This document shows positions 46,170-54,796 of a stretch of DNA of 64,000 nucleotides, one piece after another (position 1 is the first letter of the stretch; every line of letters starts with the position of its first letter). The DNA is taken from assembly GCA_046290435.1 (NCBI GenBank), contig JBKAGO010000037.1, positions 1-64,000 of the forward strand, written 5' to 3'. The position numbers and the translations under genes were made by a program. The notes beneath the pieces were generated by a model, which saw nothing but the letters and a program-made list of their open reading frames with translations, had not been told where the DNA came from and searched no databases. Source of the stretch: CAVQUE01 sp046290435 (GTDB lineage Bacteria; Actinomycetota; Acidimicrobiia; Acidimicrobiales; UBA8592).

Positions 46170-47885
46170 GTGTCCGGTCCCGTCATCGATCGCGATCCGA
46201 CGGCGTTCGACCGCCGCTACGACATCGTGGTCGTGGGCGCCGGCATCACCGGCGTGCAGATCGCCCGAGAGCTCGCCACCCGGCGACGCTCGGTGCTGCT
46301 CGTCGACCGCGACGACCTCGGAGCGGGCACCAGCTCGGCCACCACCAAGTACATCCACGGCGGCATCCGCTACCTGGAGCAGTACGACGTCGCAGTGGTG
46401 CGCGAGAGCCTGCGCGAGCGCCGCATCCTGGCGCTCGCGGCGCCGCATCTGGTCCGCCAGACACCGTTCGTCCTGCCGGTGTGGTCGTGGTCGAAGCCGG
46501 GGCGCACGCTGCTGACAGCAGGGGCTGCGGCGTATCACGCGCTGGCGTTCGACCGGAACCGCAAGGCCCCCGACGACCTGCGGATCGGTCGGCCACACTG
46601 GATCGATCGCGACGGCACGCTGGCCGCCGTGCCATGGCTCGACCCCACGGAGCTGCGTGGTGCGGTGGTCGTCACCGACACGCTCAACGTCCACCCCGAG
46701 CGCCTGCTGCTGGCGCTCGCGCTCGATGCCGTCTCCGCCGGGGCGACGATCCGCACCCACTGCCGGGTGGTCGGCATCGATCTGCATCATCTGTCGGCCG
46801 GGGTCGGATCCAGCGAGGCGGGTGCGGCAGTGCGCGGCGTGGAGATCGTCGACGAGGTCAGCGGTGCCCGCCATCGGGTCCGCGCCGACACGGTCGTCAA
46901 CGCCGCGGGGCCCTGGATGGGCGAAGTCCTGGCTGCGACCGGCCGCAGTGTCGGACCGGCAGTGCGCCCTTCGAAGGGCGTGCACCTGTTGACCCGCCCG
47001 ATGGACGCCGAGGTCACCAGCGCGGTCATGGCCCGGGCGCGCAACGGGCGTCACGTGGTGGTGTCGCCGTGGCAGGGCCGGTCGTTCATCGGCCCCACCG
47101 ACACCCCGGTCAGCGGCGCTCCCGACGATGTCGCGCCCGGTCCCGACGATGTCGACGAGCTGCTGACCATCGTGAACTCGTGTCGGGCGCCGGACCGCCA
47201 GGTCGGCCTCGACGATGTCGACGACGTCACGGTCGGGATCCGCCCACTGGTCGCCGACGACGACGCAGGCGACGACACCGACAGCTACCGGTCGAGCCGA
47301 CGCCATCACGTCCACGATCACTCCGGCGACGGCATCAGCGGGCTGTGGTCGATCAGTGGCGGCAAGTGGACGACGGGTCGGGCCATCGCCGAGGACGTCG
47401 TCGCCCAGGTCGTCGGCCCGGGCGGATCCCGGACACGCCGGCGGCCCGTCCATGGCGCGGCGGGGTGGGCGGCCGATCCCGACGAGGTGTTCGCGCTGGC
47501 GATGGCTGCGCATCCGCAGTTGGCGATGGCGCCCGAGACCCGCGAGCACCTCGGCCGCCTGTACGGCACCCGCTGCGGCACGGTCCTCGACCTGGTGGCC
47601 GACGATCCGTCGCTGGGCGAACGGGTCTCGACGCGCCCGGGCTGTCTCGACATCGCCGCCCAGGTGGTCGTCGCCGTGCGCGACGAGGGCGCGGTGACCC
47701 TGTCCGACATCGTCGACCGGCGCCTGGTGATCGGCACCCTGGGCCTGGTCACCGATGACGAGTTGCGTCGCGTCGCCGAACTCGCTGCGCCCCTGCGGGG
47801 CTGGGCCGACCATGGCCGCGGCGTTGCTGCTGCCGAGTCGGTGCGCCGGAGTGAGCGTCGCCGCCGGTGGACGCGCCCGACCTGA
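46170..47885 (+). CDS. FAD-dependent glycerol-3-phosphate dehydrogenase (GlpD/EryB-like)
   Basis: 571 aa. N-terminal FAD-binding VVVGAGITGVQIARELATR, SSATTKYIHGGIRYLEQYDVAVVRESLRER typical of GlpD, NAAGPWM, and GLWSISGGKWTTGR. The C-terminal DAO_C domain includes LYGTRCGTVLDL. Oxidises sn-glycerol-3-phosphate or, in EryB-type relatives, erythritol-4-phosphate. Only 22 bases after mtnC, same strand, and its stop ends the operon. The substrate may be a product of one of the two kinases. Confidence 0.88.
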   Translation: MSGPVIDRDPTAFDRRYDIVVVGAGITGVQIARELATRRRSVLLVDRDDLGAGTSSATTKYIHGGIRYLEQYDVAVVRESLRERRILALAAPHLVRQTPFVLPVWSWSKPGRTLLTAGAAAYHALAFDRNRKAPDDLRIGRPHWIDRDGTLAAVPWLDPTELRGAVVVTDTLNVHPERLLLALALDAVSAGATIRTHCRVVGIDLHHLSAGVGSSEAGAAVRGVEIVDEVSGARHRVRADTVVNAAGPWMGEVLAATGRSVGPAVRPSKGVHLLTRPMDAEVTSAVMARARNGRHVVVSPWQGRSFIGPTDTPVSGAPDDVAPGPDDVDELLTIVNSCRAPDRQVGLDDVDDVTVGIRPLVADDDAGDDTDSYRSSRRHHVHDHSGDGISGLWSISGGKWTTGRAIAEDVVAQVVGPGGSRTRRRPVHGAAGWAADPDEVFALAMAAHPQLAMAPETREHLGRLYGTRCGTVLDLVADDPSLGERVSTRPGCLDIAAQVVVAVRDEGAVTLSDIVDRRLVIGTLGLVTDDELRRVAELAAPLRGWADHGRGVAAAESVRRSERRRRWTRPT

Positions 47886-47920
47886 GAGGTCACCAACGCA
47901 TGGGACCCTCCTGAGGTGCC

Positions 47921-49456
47921 GTGGGTGCAGGCACCCCCACCGGCTCGCTGCCTCGCACCATCGACTCGCCGCACGCAATGGCAGACACTCGGGCCATGGC
48001 AGATCTGCGAGCATCGAGCGAGACCCATCGGACCATCGACCCGAGCCGGCTCGGGACCGCTACCGGGGATACGTGCCCACGACCGGGGACTCGCGTCGCC
48101 GTGGTACTGGTGGCGGCTCTCGTGGTGGCGTTGCTGGCGCTGGCGCCCACCAGCGCCTCGGCCGGCGACGCCGGTCCGATCCCCGGCGGCGGCAACGCCG
48201 TCCCGGTGGGCATCGGGGACTTCGACGGCGACGGGAGGCAGGAGGCCGCGCTGATCGTCCCCGGACGCAGCACGGTGATCCTCGTCGACGTGCTGACGCT
48301 GCAGCACGAGGTCCGTGCGGTGGCCGGCGGCGGTGGTCTGATCGGCGACGACGAGCCGGTGGGCGTGGCCGACATCGACGGCGATGGTCGCGACGACCTC
48401 GTCACCACGAGGTTCCTCGTCGACGTCTGGTACCGCGGCCTGCGCAACGGCACGTTCGGGCGCGCGGTCGTCCTGGGCACCGGCGGCAGCACGGGCGACC
48501 TCAAGACCGTCGGTTCGCTCGACGGGTTCGACGAGCCCGAGATCCTGGCGTCGCTCGCCCCGAGCGGCATCTCCGGCCAGCCGCTCCGCTTCCGGGGCAT
48601 CGCCGGCGAGCTGGCAGACATCGAAACCGACACCGGCATGGCGCGGTTCATGGTCGCCGGCCGGTTCGAGCCCGACGACCGCGAACAACTCCGCCTGCTG
48701 GTCTCGCGCGGCGGTTCGGACTCGGCGTTCGTCGGCTTCCGCAAGGAGGGGACCTCGATCCGCGGCGACGTCCTCTCCGACTTCACCTGGACGCTGTCGC
48801 AGACCCGCAGCGTCGTGCCGGGCGACATCGACGGCGACGGCCTCGACGACCTCGTGGTGCGGCGCACCGACGACAGCACGTTGTGGGTGTTCCTCAACGA
48901 CGGCACCGGCGACTTCGCCATCCGCCGCGTGCCCACCGCAGACGACCTCGTCACCGAATCGACGGTCATCGTCGGCGCGACCGACATCAACGGCGACGGC
49001 TTCGACGACGTCGTGGCGGTCGATGGTGCGGTGCCGTTCCGGATCTGGGGAGACGCCACCGACCTCCTGGTTCCCGACCGACCGGTGACCTCGGTCCGGC
49101 GCTGCGCGGGCCGCTCGGTCACCGTGGAGGTCCGCTTCGGCGAGCAGCCCACCGACGGCGACGACGTCATCCTCGGCACGCCCGGCGACGACGTGATCGA
49201 CGCCCTGGGCGGCAACGACATCGTCTGTGCGCTCGGCGGCGACGACATCGTGCGGGGCGCCCGCGGCAACGACATCCTCATCGGCGGCCGCGGCAACGAC
49301 GTCCTCCTCGGCAATGGCGGCCGCGACCGGCTCCGGGGCGGACCCGGCGACGACCGCCTGGTCGGCGGCTTCGGCCCCGATCGCCTGGTGGGCAACCGAG
49401 GCGACAACACCTGCATCGGCGGCCCGGGCCGCGATCGCCTCCTCAGAGGCTGCTGA
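47921..49456 (+). CDS. Secreted FG-GAP (integrin-like) protein with C-terminal RTX repeats
   Basis: About 511 aa from GTG 47921 (GAGG four bases upstream); ATG at 47978 or 47996 are alternatives. The membrane/signal segment is RVAVVLVAALVVALLALAPTSASA at about residue 58-80. FG-GAP/VCBS-type repeats follow: GDFDGDGRQEAAL, ADIDGDGRDDLVT, GDIDGDGLDDLVV, TDINGDGFDDVVA, each a DxDxDG Ca-binding loop. The last 100 residues are RTX nonapeptides (GGNDIVCALGGDDIVRGARGND). Ca2+-stabilised extracellular protein; a second RTX gene is 18 kb upstream. Confidence 0.82.
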   Translation: MGAGTPTGSLPRTIDSPHAMADTRAMADLRASSETHRTIDPSRLGTATGDTCPRPGTRVAVVLVAALVVALLALAPTSASAGDAGPIPGGGNAVPVGIGDFDGDGRQEAALIVPGRSTVILVDVLTLQHEVRAVAGGGGLIGDDEPVGVADIDGDGRDDLVTTRFLVDVWYRGLRNGTFGRAVVLGTGGSTGDLKTVGSLDGFDEPEILASLAPSGISGQPLRFRGIAGELADIETDTGMARFMVAGRFEPDDREQLRLLVSRGGSDSAFVGFRKEGTSIRGDVLSDFTWTLSQTRSVVPGDIDGDGLDDLVVRRTDDSTLWVFLNDGTGDFAIRRVPTADDLVTESTVIVGATDINGDGFDDVVAVDGAVPFRIWGDATDLLVPDRPVTSVRRCAGRSVTVEVRFGEQPTDGDDVILGTPGDDVIDALGGNDIVCALGGDDIVRGARGNDILIGGRGNDVLLGNGGRDRLRGGPGDDRLVGGFGPDRLVGNRGDNTCIGGPGRDRLLRGC

Positions 49457-49469
49457 GCCGCCCGCACTG

Positions 49470-49520
49470 CGAAATCTGGAGATCTGGGTCGCCGAGCGTG
49501 CACCAGATCTCCAGATTTCG
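49470..49520. repeat. 18-bp perfect stem palindrome (family D)
   Basis: Left arm 49470-49487 begins CGAAATCTGGAGATCTGG and right arm 49503-49520 is its exact complement, with 15-base loop. Lies 13 bases past the RTX gene stop on the same strand as the next gene. AT-richer than the surroundings. Could be a terminator or a dispersed element; one copy in this window. Confidence 0.8.
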
Positions 49521-49565
49521 ACGGAGCGCCAGGGGTCGCCACCATGCGCGGCTACCGTCCCGGCG

Positions 49566-50663
49566 ATGAGCCGCACCGCGTTGGTCATCGGGGGGACGGG
49601 GCCCACCGGGCCCCACATCGTCGCCGGGCTCGAGGCCCGCGGGTTCGCCGTCACGATCCTGCACACCGGACGCCACGAGATCGCCGAACTCGATCATCTC
49701 CCCCACCTCCACGGCGACGTGCGCTCCACCGAGGGCCTGACCGAGGCCCTCGGTGCCACGACCTGGGACGTCGTCATCGCCACCTACGGACGGCTGCGCT
49801 CTGTCGCCGAGGTGCTCGCCGGCCGCTGCGGGCAGCTGATCTCGGTGGGCGGTGTCCCCGCCTACCGGGGCTACTTCGACGCCGGCCGGTGGGACCCGCC
49901 GGGACTGCCCGTTCCCACCGCCGAGGACGCGCCCCGGTCCGACACCGACGACGACGGCAAGAGCTACCGCATCGCCCGCACCGAGGACCATCTGTTCGCC
50001 CACCACCCCGACGCCACGCACTTCCGCTACCCGTTCGTCTACGGACCCCGCCAGCTGGCACCGCGGGAGTGGAGCATCGTGCGCCGCATCCGCGACGGCA
50101 GGCCCTTCATCGTCGTGCCCGACGGCGGGCTGACGCTGGTGACCTTCGGCTACACCGAGAACCTCGCCCACGCCGTGCTGTTGGCCGTCGACAACGACGC
50201 CGCCCGCGGCGAGGCCTTCAACTGCGGCGACGAGGAGTGCCTCACGCTGCGCCAGGTCGTCGAACTCGTCAGCGCCGAGCTCGACCACCGGTGGGAGATC
50301 GTGTCGATGCCGGCCCCCCTCGCCGTCCCGGCCCGGCCGCTGATGATGGCCGACCGCACCACCCACCGGGTCATGGACCTCACGAAGGCGAAGACGTTGC
50401 TCGGCTACACCGACGTCGTGCCGGCCCGAACCGCCATCCGCTCGACCGCCCGCTGGTTGTTCGACAATCCGCCCGAGCCCGGCAGCATCGAGGAGAAGGT
50501 GCTCGAGGACCCCTTCGACTACCCCGCCGAAGACGCCCTGGTGGCATCGTGGCGTGCGGCCCTCGGCACGGTCGAGGTCCCGGCATTCGCCGTCGAACCC
50601 GGCCCCGGCCTGGCCTACGGCGGCCCCGGCACCAACTACACCCGCCCCGACACCCGCATCTGA
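49566..50663 (+). CDS. NAD-dependent epimerase/dehydratase family protein (atypical SDR)
   Basis: 365 aa. Rossmann motif GGTGPTGPHI, substrate domain at YPFVYGPRQLAPREWSIVRRI and GYTENLAHAVLLAV. In place of YxxxK it has YRIAR, so the catalytic Lys is Arg and the family assignment is an atypical SDR. Substrate unknown; the C-terminal 90 residues (WLFDNPPEPGSIEEKVLEDPFDYPAEDALV) are typical of carotenoid/cell-wall-type NmrA-like relatives but not diagnostic. Confidence 0.8.
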   Translation: MSRTALVIGGTGPTGPHIVAGLEARGFAVTILHTGRHEIAELDHLPHLHGDVRSTEGLTEALGATTWDVVIATYGRLRSVAEVLAGRCGQLISVGGVPAYRGYFDAGRWDPPGLPVPTAEDAPRSDTDDDGKSYRIARTEDHLFAHHPDATHFRYPFVYGPRQLAPREWSIVRRIRDGRPFIVVPDGGLTLVTFGYTENLAHAVLLAVDNDAARGEAFNCGDEECLTLRQVVELVSAELDHRWEIVSMPAPLAVPARPLMMADRTTHRVMDLTKAKTLLGYTDVVPARTAIRSTARWLFDNPPEPGSIEEKVLEDPFDYPAEDALVASWRAALGTVEVPAFAVEPGPGLAYGGPGTNYTRPDTRI

Positions 50664-50832
50664 CGCACTGCGCCGAGAGCCGCATCAGGCCCGTCGGCCG
50701 ACGGCTCCGGGCCTCGCCGTCGGGTCACGTCGTCGGCCCGCTTCGACCCGCTTCGGCCTGCGGACGACGGTCATCCGGAGATTTCTCGGATGGCCTGCAA
50801 CACTTCGGGCACCTGGATCGCCGTTGGGGGTG

Positions 50833-51315
50833 ATGGAGGAGATGCGAGCCACGACCGCAACGGTCGCCGACCAGACCCGAGCACTCGAAGCCCTGTACCG
50901 GGCCGAGTACACCGGGATGGTTCGACTCGCCTACACCCTCGTGGGCAGCAACGCCGAGGCCGAAGACCTCGTGCAGGACAGTTTCGTCGAGGTCTCTCGG
51001 CGCCTGCACGAGATCCGCAAGCCCGGCGCATACCTGCGCACCGCCGTCGTCAGCCGATGCCGATCCGCTCTGCGGCGGCGCCGGGTGATCGACCTGCACC
51101 CACCGGAACCACCCGCGGGCCTGGCCAGCGATGCGGGTGAGCTCTGGGACGTGCTGAACCGGCTGCCGGAGGACCAACGCATCGCCGTGGTCCTGCGGTA
51201 TTACGGGGGCTATCGGGCCTCGGAGATCGCGAAGATCCTCGAGATGCCCGGTGCGACCGTCCGGTCGCACCTGCGACGAGGACTCGCCGCCATGCGAAAG
51301 GAGCTGGACCAATGA
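50833..51315 (+). CDS. ECF-type RNA polymerase sigma factor
   Basis: 160 aa. Region 2 reads MVRLAYTLVGSNAEAEDLVQDSFVEVSRRL and region 4 LNRLPEDQRIAVVLRYYGGYRASEIAKILEMPGATVRSHLRRGL, both complete. Guides polymerase to a small regulon under stress or surface signals. ATG 50833 has GGGGG nearby; an ATG at 50842 and GTG 50830 are alternatives. Its stop overlaps the next gene's ATG (ATGA), the standard sigma/partner pairing. Confidence 0.92.
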   Translation: MEEMRATTATVADQTRALEALYRAEYTGMVRLAYTLVGSNAEAEDLVQDSFVEVSRRLHEIRKPGAYLRTAVVSRCRSALRRRRVIDLHPPEPPAGLASDAGELWDVLNRLPEDQRIAVVLRYYGGYRASEIAKILEMPGATVRSHLRRGLAAMRKELDQ

Positions 51316-52490
51316 AGCGCTTCACCGACCGTGTGGCACGCGACCTGGGCCAGATCGCCGATCGCGCCGCTCCATCACCAACGGCCTGGGAAGAGATCCG
51401 CCGGCGGATCGACGAGCAGACCGACGAACCCACGATGGAGGTCATCATGCTCGATCCCGACAAGCGCCCGTCCCACAACCGCCCCAAGCCCTGGCTGATG
51501 GTCACCGCCGCAGCTGCTGCGGTGCTGATCATCGTCGGCATCGTCGTCGCCGCATCCGGCGGGGACGACGATCCGGAGGACCCGAACCGGGTCACCGCCG
51601 TCGACCCCGAACCCACGGCGCCCGACACCGACCCGACCTCCGAAGGCGAACCGGCCGAGGGCGATAACGGCGAGGACGCGGTGGCCGAGAACCCGGCCAC
51701 CGTGGCCGACGAACCGCTCGCCACCCAGGGCTCGATCGACGGCAGCTGTCTCTTCGGTCCCGCCCGCCCAAATCCCGCCACCGAGCGCGACGAAGCGGAC
51801 CAGGACTGCAAGTTCGACCCGGCTGACAACCCGCCCTTCGCCGAGACAGGGGACTGGACCCTGGCCATCGACCTCGCAGAAGCAACCGAGCTCGCCACTG
51901 CGCTCATCGGCGGCGGACCCGATGGCTTCGCCTACGCCGGCTACCTCTACGGCCCAGCCTTCTTCGTCGGGATCCTCCCCGGTGCCGATGCCTACGAGGG
52001 CGAGACCGTCTACGTAGCCGGCAACTCTCCCGGCGACGGCACCGTGCCCTTCCACTGGCACATCGGCGACGGCCCCTTCCCGGCACCCGAGGCCGGACCC
52101 GACGAGGAGGTCGCCGAGATCTCCTTCGAGTGTGTGCTCACCGCCCTGGACGACGACGGCTCGGTCGCCACCTTCGAACAGAGCTGCACCTACGACGGCG
52201 ACGATCCCCGCTTCGTGCCCGAACCCGAGACCTTCACCCTCCTCCTCGATCGAGGTGACCCGCTCCTCGAGGCGACTCCAGGCCTGCAGTTCGCCTCGGC
52301 CGTCTCGGACGACCAGACCCTGCGCAACGGCATCTTGGACACCGAGTCGGTCATCCGGTGGCGGGGTGTCCGTGCCGGGACCGGCGACTTCGAGGGTCGA
52401 CTCGTCGACGAGATCGCCTGGGGCATGGACGACGACACCGGCGTCACCAGCGGCACGATCTGGATGACCGTCCGGGCACCCGGCCAGTAG
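51312..52490 (+). CDS. Single-pass membrane protein coupled to the sigma factor (possible anti-sigma factor)
   Basis: 392 aa. Cytoplasmic N-terminus of about 60 residues (MKRFTDRVARDLGQIADRA, RRRIDEQTD), one membrane helix WLMVTAAAAAVLIIVGIVVAA, then an acidic Pro/Glu linker and a large extracellular domain of unknown fold (residues 120-392) with four Cys. Topology and overlap with sigK-like upstream gene fit a transmembrane anti-sigma factor, but no zinc-binding HxxxCxxC motif is present. It may be sensor plus anti-sigma in one. Function inferred from context. Confidence 0.7.
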   Translation: MKRFTDRVARDLGQIADRAAPSPTAWEEIRRRIDEQTDEPTMEVIMLDPDKRPSHNRPKPWLMVTAAAAAVLIIVGIVVAASGGDDDPEDPNRVTAVDPEPTAPDTDPTSEGEPAEGDNGEDAVAENPATVADEPLATQGSIDGSCLFGPARPNPATERDEADQDCKFDPADNPPFAETGDWTLAIDLAEATELATALIGGGPDGFAYAGYLYGPAFFVGILPGADAYEGETVYVAGNSPGDGTVPFHWHIGDGPFPAPEAGPDEEVAEISFECVLTALDDDGSVATFEQSCTYDGDDPRFVPEPETFTLLLDRGDPLLEATPGLQFASAVSDDQTLRNGILDTESVIRWRGVRAGTGDFEGRLVDEIAWGMDDDTGVTSGTIWMTVRAPGQ

Positions 52491-52680
52491 CGGCCGCCAG
52501 GAAGACGACCGCCCGGGCCGATGCACGGAGCGGTGCAGCGATCGGCTGCGTCGGCGGGGCTCGCCGGCGCAGCCGGTTCGCGTCATGGGACTCACCGACT
52601 GCGCCGACGCGCGCTGTTCGCCGGATCCGGGCCTGCCGGCTACCTCTCCGGCTCGCTGCGCTCGGGGTGTCGTTCGGGTT

Positions 52681-53736
52681 TCAGATGGAAGCCAGTGTGG
52701 CGGCGCGACCGTCGGCGGTCTGGGCCTGGATCACGAAGAAGGCGGCCTCGCGGGCAAGTCGCTGCGCCGGGTGTGCGAGATCCATGCCCCGTCCGCCGAC
52801 TGCTGCGAGCAGGGCCGTGGCGCAACGCTGCGCCAGGGCGATGCAGGCTGCCCGGTGTCGTGCCCCGTCGGCGACGGTCGCGGCGCCGCTCGCCAGCGCC
52901 ACCGGCAGGTCGTCGAAGGCGGCAGCACGCTCGTCGCACTCGACGGCCAGCCGGGCGGCGGTCTCGGCGGCCTGCGGATCTTCGAACTCGCCGAGGAGGC
53001 GCACGCAGCGTTGCGCGATGCCGAGCGTCGCCGGGGTACCGGGCGCGCTCCGCAGTCGGTCCGCTTCGCGCCACTCGCCGACGGGTTGGATCAGTCCGAC
53101 CTGGCGGTCGGGCACCACACACCCTTCGAGGCGCAACATCATCGTGCCGGTGGCGCCGAACACCGGGAGCTCGAGGGGATTGGCCTCGATGCCGGCAGCG
53201 TCGGCTTCGAGCACACCCCAGACCACGTCGCCGTCGTCGGTCTCGGCGGCGACGGTGAAGCGGTCGGCGATCCCCCACGACGTCGTCCACGGCGAGAAGC
53301 CGTCGAACCGCCAACCACCGTCGATGCGGGTCGCGACGATGGCAGGCGTACCACTGCGACGCAGGTGAGCGAACGCGACGCCGGCAACGGACGTACCTGC
53401 GCACAGCGGACCGAGCAACTCCTCCACGAGCGAGCTGTTGTCGCTGGTGCGCAGGATCTGAACGGTCATGTGGTGCTGCACCCACACGAAGAACGTCGCG
53501 CCGCAGCCGCCGCCGAGGGCAGCGGCCACCCGCCAGAACTCGCGAGGCCCGAGTGCGAGGCCGCCGGCGGACGCAGGACCCACGGCGCCGAAGAGCCCGG
53601 CGTCGGCGAGTGCCCGGAGATGGCCGTCGGGAACACGTTCGGCCCGGTCGACCTGCTGTGCCGAGGGAAAGAGGACCTCGTCGGCCAACCGGCGGGCCGA
53701 CGCGAGCGCCTCTTCGACCTCGCTGGTGCCGGTCAT
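52681..53736 (-). CDS. Acyl-CoA dehydrogenase family protein
   Basis: 351 aa, slightly short. N-terminal helices (VEEALASARRLADEVLFPSAQQVDRAERVPDGHLRALADAGLFGAVGPA), middle domain (GGWRFDGFSPWTTSWGIADRFTVAA) and helical C-terminus (CATALLAAVGGRGMDLAHPAQRLAREAAFFVIQAQT). The Glu general base of true dehydrogenases is not identifiable by eye. Substrate unknown. The start at 53736 follows GAGG; longer frames run into the broken regulator remnant. Confidence 0.8.
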   Translation of the reverse strand: MTGTSEVEEALASARRLADEVLFPSAQQVDRAERVPDGHLRALADAGLFGAVGPASAGGLALGPREFWRVAAALGGGCGATFFVWVQHHMTVQILRTSDNSSLVEELLGPLCAGTSVAGVAFAHLRRSGTPAIVATRIDGGWRFDGFSPWTTSWGIADRFTVAAETDDGDVVWGVLEADAAGIEANPLELPVFGATGTMMLRLEGCVVPDRQVGLIQPVGEWREADRLRSAPGTPATLGIAQRCVRLLGEFEDPQAAETAARLAVECDERAAAFDDLPVALASGAATVADGARHRAACIALAQRCATALLAAVGGRGMDLAHPAQRLAREAAFFVIQAQTADGRAATLASI

Positions 53737-53809
53737 CGCCTCTCCCTCGGGTACGTCTCGGCCGGTGCGTGCAGATCGACGGCGGCGTCGACAGCTGGGA
53801 CGTGCACGG

Positions 53810-53995
53810 TCAGCGTCGCCGAGTTCGCAGCATACGTTCGGCGACCTCCACGTCGCCTGGCCGGCCGGTGACGGCAAGCCCGGCGACGGCACCGACCTGG
53901 TCCGCTTCGAGCTTGTTCTGGCTCAGCTTCCGCTTCGCGTCGATGCCGGTGACGGTGATCCGCCGGGCTTTCCCGCACCCGAGGTGCCCGGCGCT
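53810..53995 (-). pseudogene. C-terminal remnant of a PaiB-like FMN-binding regulator
   Basis: The minus-strand frame ending at 53810 encodes GIDAKRKLSQNKLEADQVGAVAGLAVTG, which matches the conserved C-terminal KLSQNRxEADRxGVxxGL segment of FMN-binding negative transcriptional regulators (PF04299). The upstream 150 codons of that family are absent; the frame instead continues antisense into the VapB promoter. Therefore a deletion remnant, not a functional gene. Confidence 0.55.
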
Positions 53996-54023
53996 CGCTG
54001 GTGATGCAGTATGATGCGAGGTG

Positions 54024-54242
54024 ATGCGGACGACCATCGATCTCGACGACACACTCCATGCCGAGGCGCTCGCCGAGGCACGGCGGTCCCGCACGACGGT
54101 GAGCGCGGTCGTCAACGAGGCCCTGCGCAAGGCGCTCCGCCCTGTCGCTCCGGTGGAGCCCGACCCACTGACGGGACTGGGAGTGGTCGACCTCGGTCAT
54201 CCGGTGACCTCAGAGGATGTCGCCGATGTCCTCGACGACTGA
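54024..54242 (+). CDS. vapB: VapB-type ribbon-helix-helix antitoxin
   Basis: 72 aa. RTTIDLDDTLHAEALAEARRSRTTVSAVVNEALRKAL is a ribbon-helix-helix DNA-binding domain; the acidic C-terminus (DLGHPVTSEDVADVLDD) would wrap the toxin. ATG at 54024 (GTG at 54021 also possible). Binds the operon promoter and neutralises the PIN toxin, whose start lies inside the antitoxin's last codons. Confidence 0.87.
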   Translation: MRTTIDLDDTLHAEALAEARRSRTTVSAVVNEALRKALRPVAPVEPDPLTGLGVVDLGHPVTSEDVADVLDD

Positions 54243-54627
54243 TGCAGTCCTGCTCGATGCCAACGTCCTGATCGCGCTGACGGTGCGCAATCACGAGCAT
54301 CACGATCGGGCACGGGACTGGCTCGGCGGCACCCGCATGTTCGCCACCTGTCCGTCTACCCAGGGCTCGTTGGCTCGCTACCTCGTGCGCGTTGCGAGCA
54401 CCGATCACGCAATGGCCGCACTCGAGTTGCTCGAGCAGAACCCACGCCACGAGTTCTGGCCCGACGAGCTCGCCTACACCCCCGAGTCCCTCGCCGGAGT
54501 CGTCGGCCACCGCCGGGTGACCGACGCATACCTCGCCGCGTCGGCGGTGAAGCGAGGCTCCGAGGTGGCCACGTTCGACCGTGGTCTCGCTGCGCTCCGG
54601 CCGGCAGCCACACTCCTGATCGGCTGA
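54226..54627 (+). CDS. vapC: VapC-type PIN-domain toxin (endoribonuclease)
   Basis: 133 aa from ATG 54226 (GAGG at a 9-base spacing); ATG 54217 is the alternative. PIN-domain acids: Asp11 (LLDANVLIAL), Glu or Asp in the middle, and Asp in VTDAYLAASAVKRGSEVATFD near the C-terminus. Mg2+-dependent RNase that cleaves tRNA or rRNA. Overlaps vapB by 17 bases. Homologous to mycobacterial VapC families. Confidence 0.9.
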   Translation: MSSTTDAVLLDANVLIALTVRNHEHHDRARDWLGGTRMFATCPSTQGSLARYLVRVASTDHAMAALELLEQNPRHEFWPDELAYTPESLAGVVGHRRVTDAYLAASAVKRGSEVATFDRGLAALRPAATLLIG

Positions 54628-54660
54628 CACCCCGGCACTCTGCTCGACACGCCGAGGGCA

Positions 54661-54748
54661 GGGGTCAAGTCGTACTTTCAACCAACTCGGAACGCGGCGG
54701 CCTCCAGGCTCGACGACCTGGAGTTGGTTGAAAGTACGACTTGACCCC
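54661..54748. repeat. Family A inverted repeat, copy 3
   Basis: Arms at 54661-54688 (GGGGTCAAGTCGTACTTTCA...) and 54721-54748 are perfect inverted 28-mers. The spacer carries GCGGCCTCCAGGCTCGACGA, identical to the copy at 37.9 kb, giving an inner hairpin. Located between vapC and the MDR gene, both plus strand. Confidence 0.85.
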
Positions 54749-54796
54749 AGTGGTTTCAGAGCCGTGCGCACCGGCGGCTGTGGCAGGATCGGCGCC

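Noticed and set aside
52491..52680. Small gene in the 190-base convergent gap
   Set aside because: Frames present are short GC-shadow frames without RBS or recognizable product.
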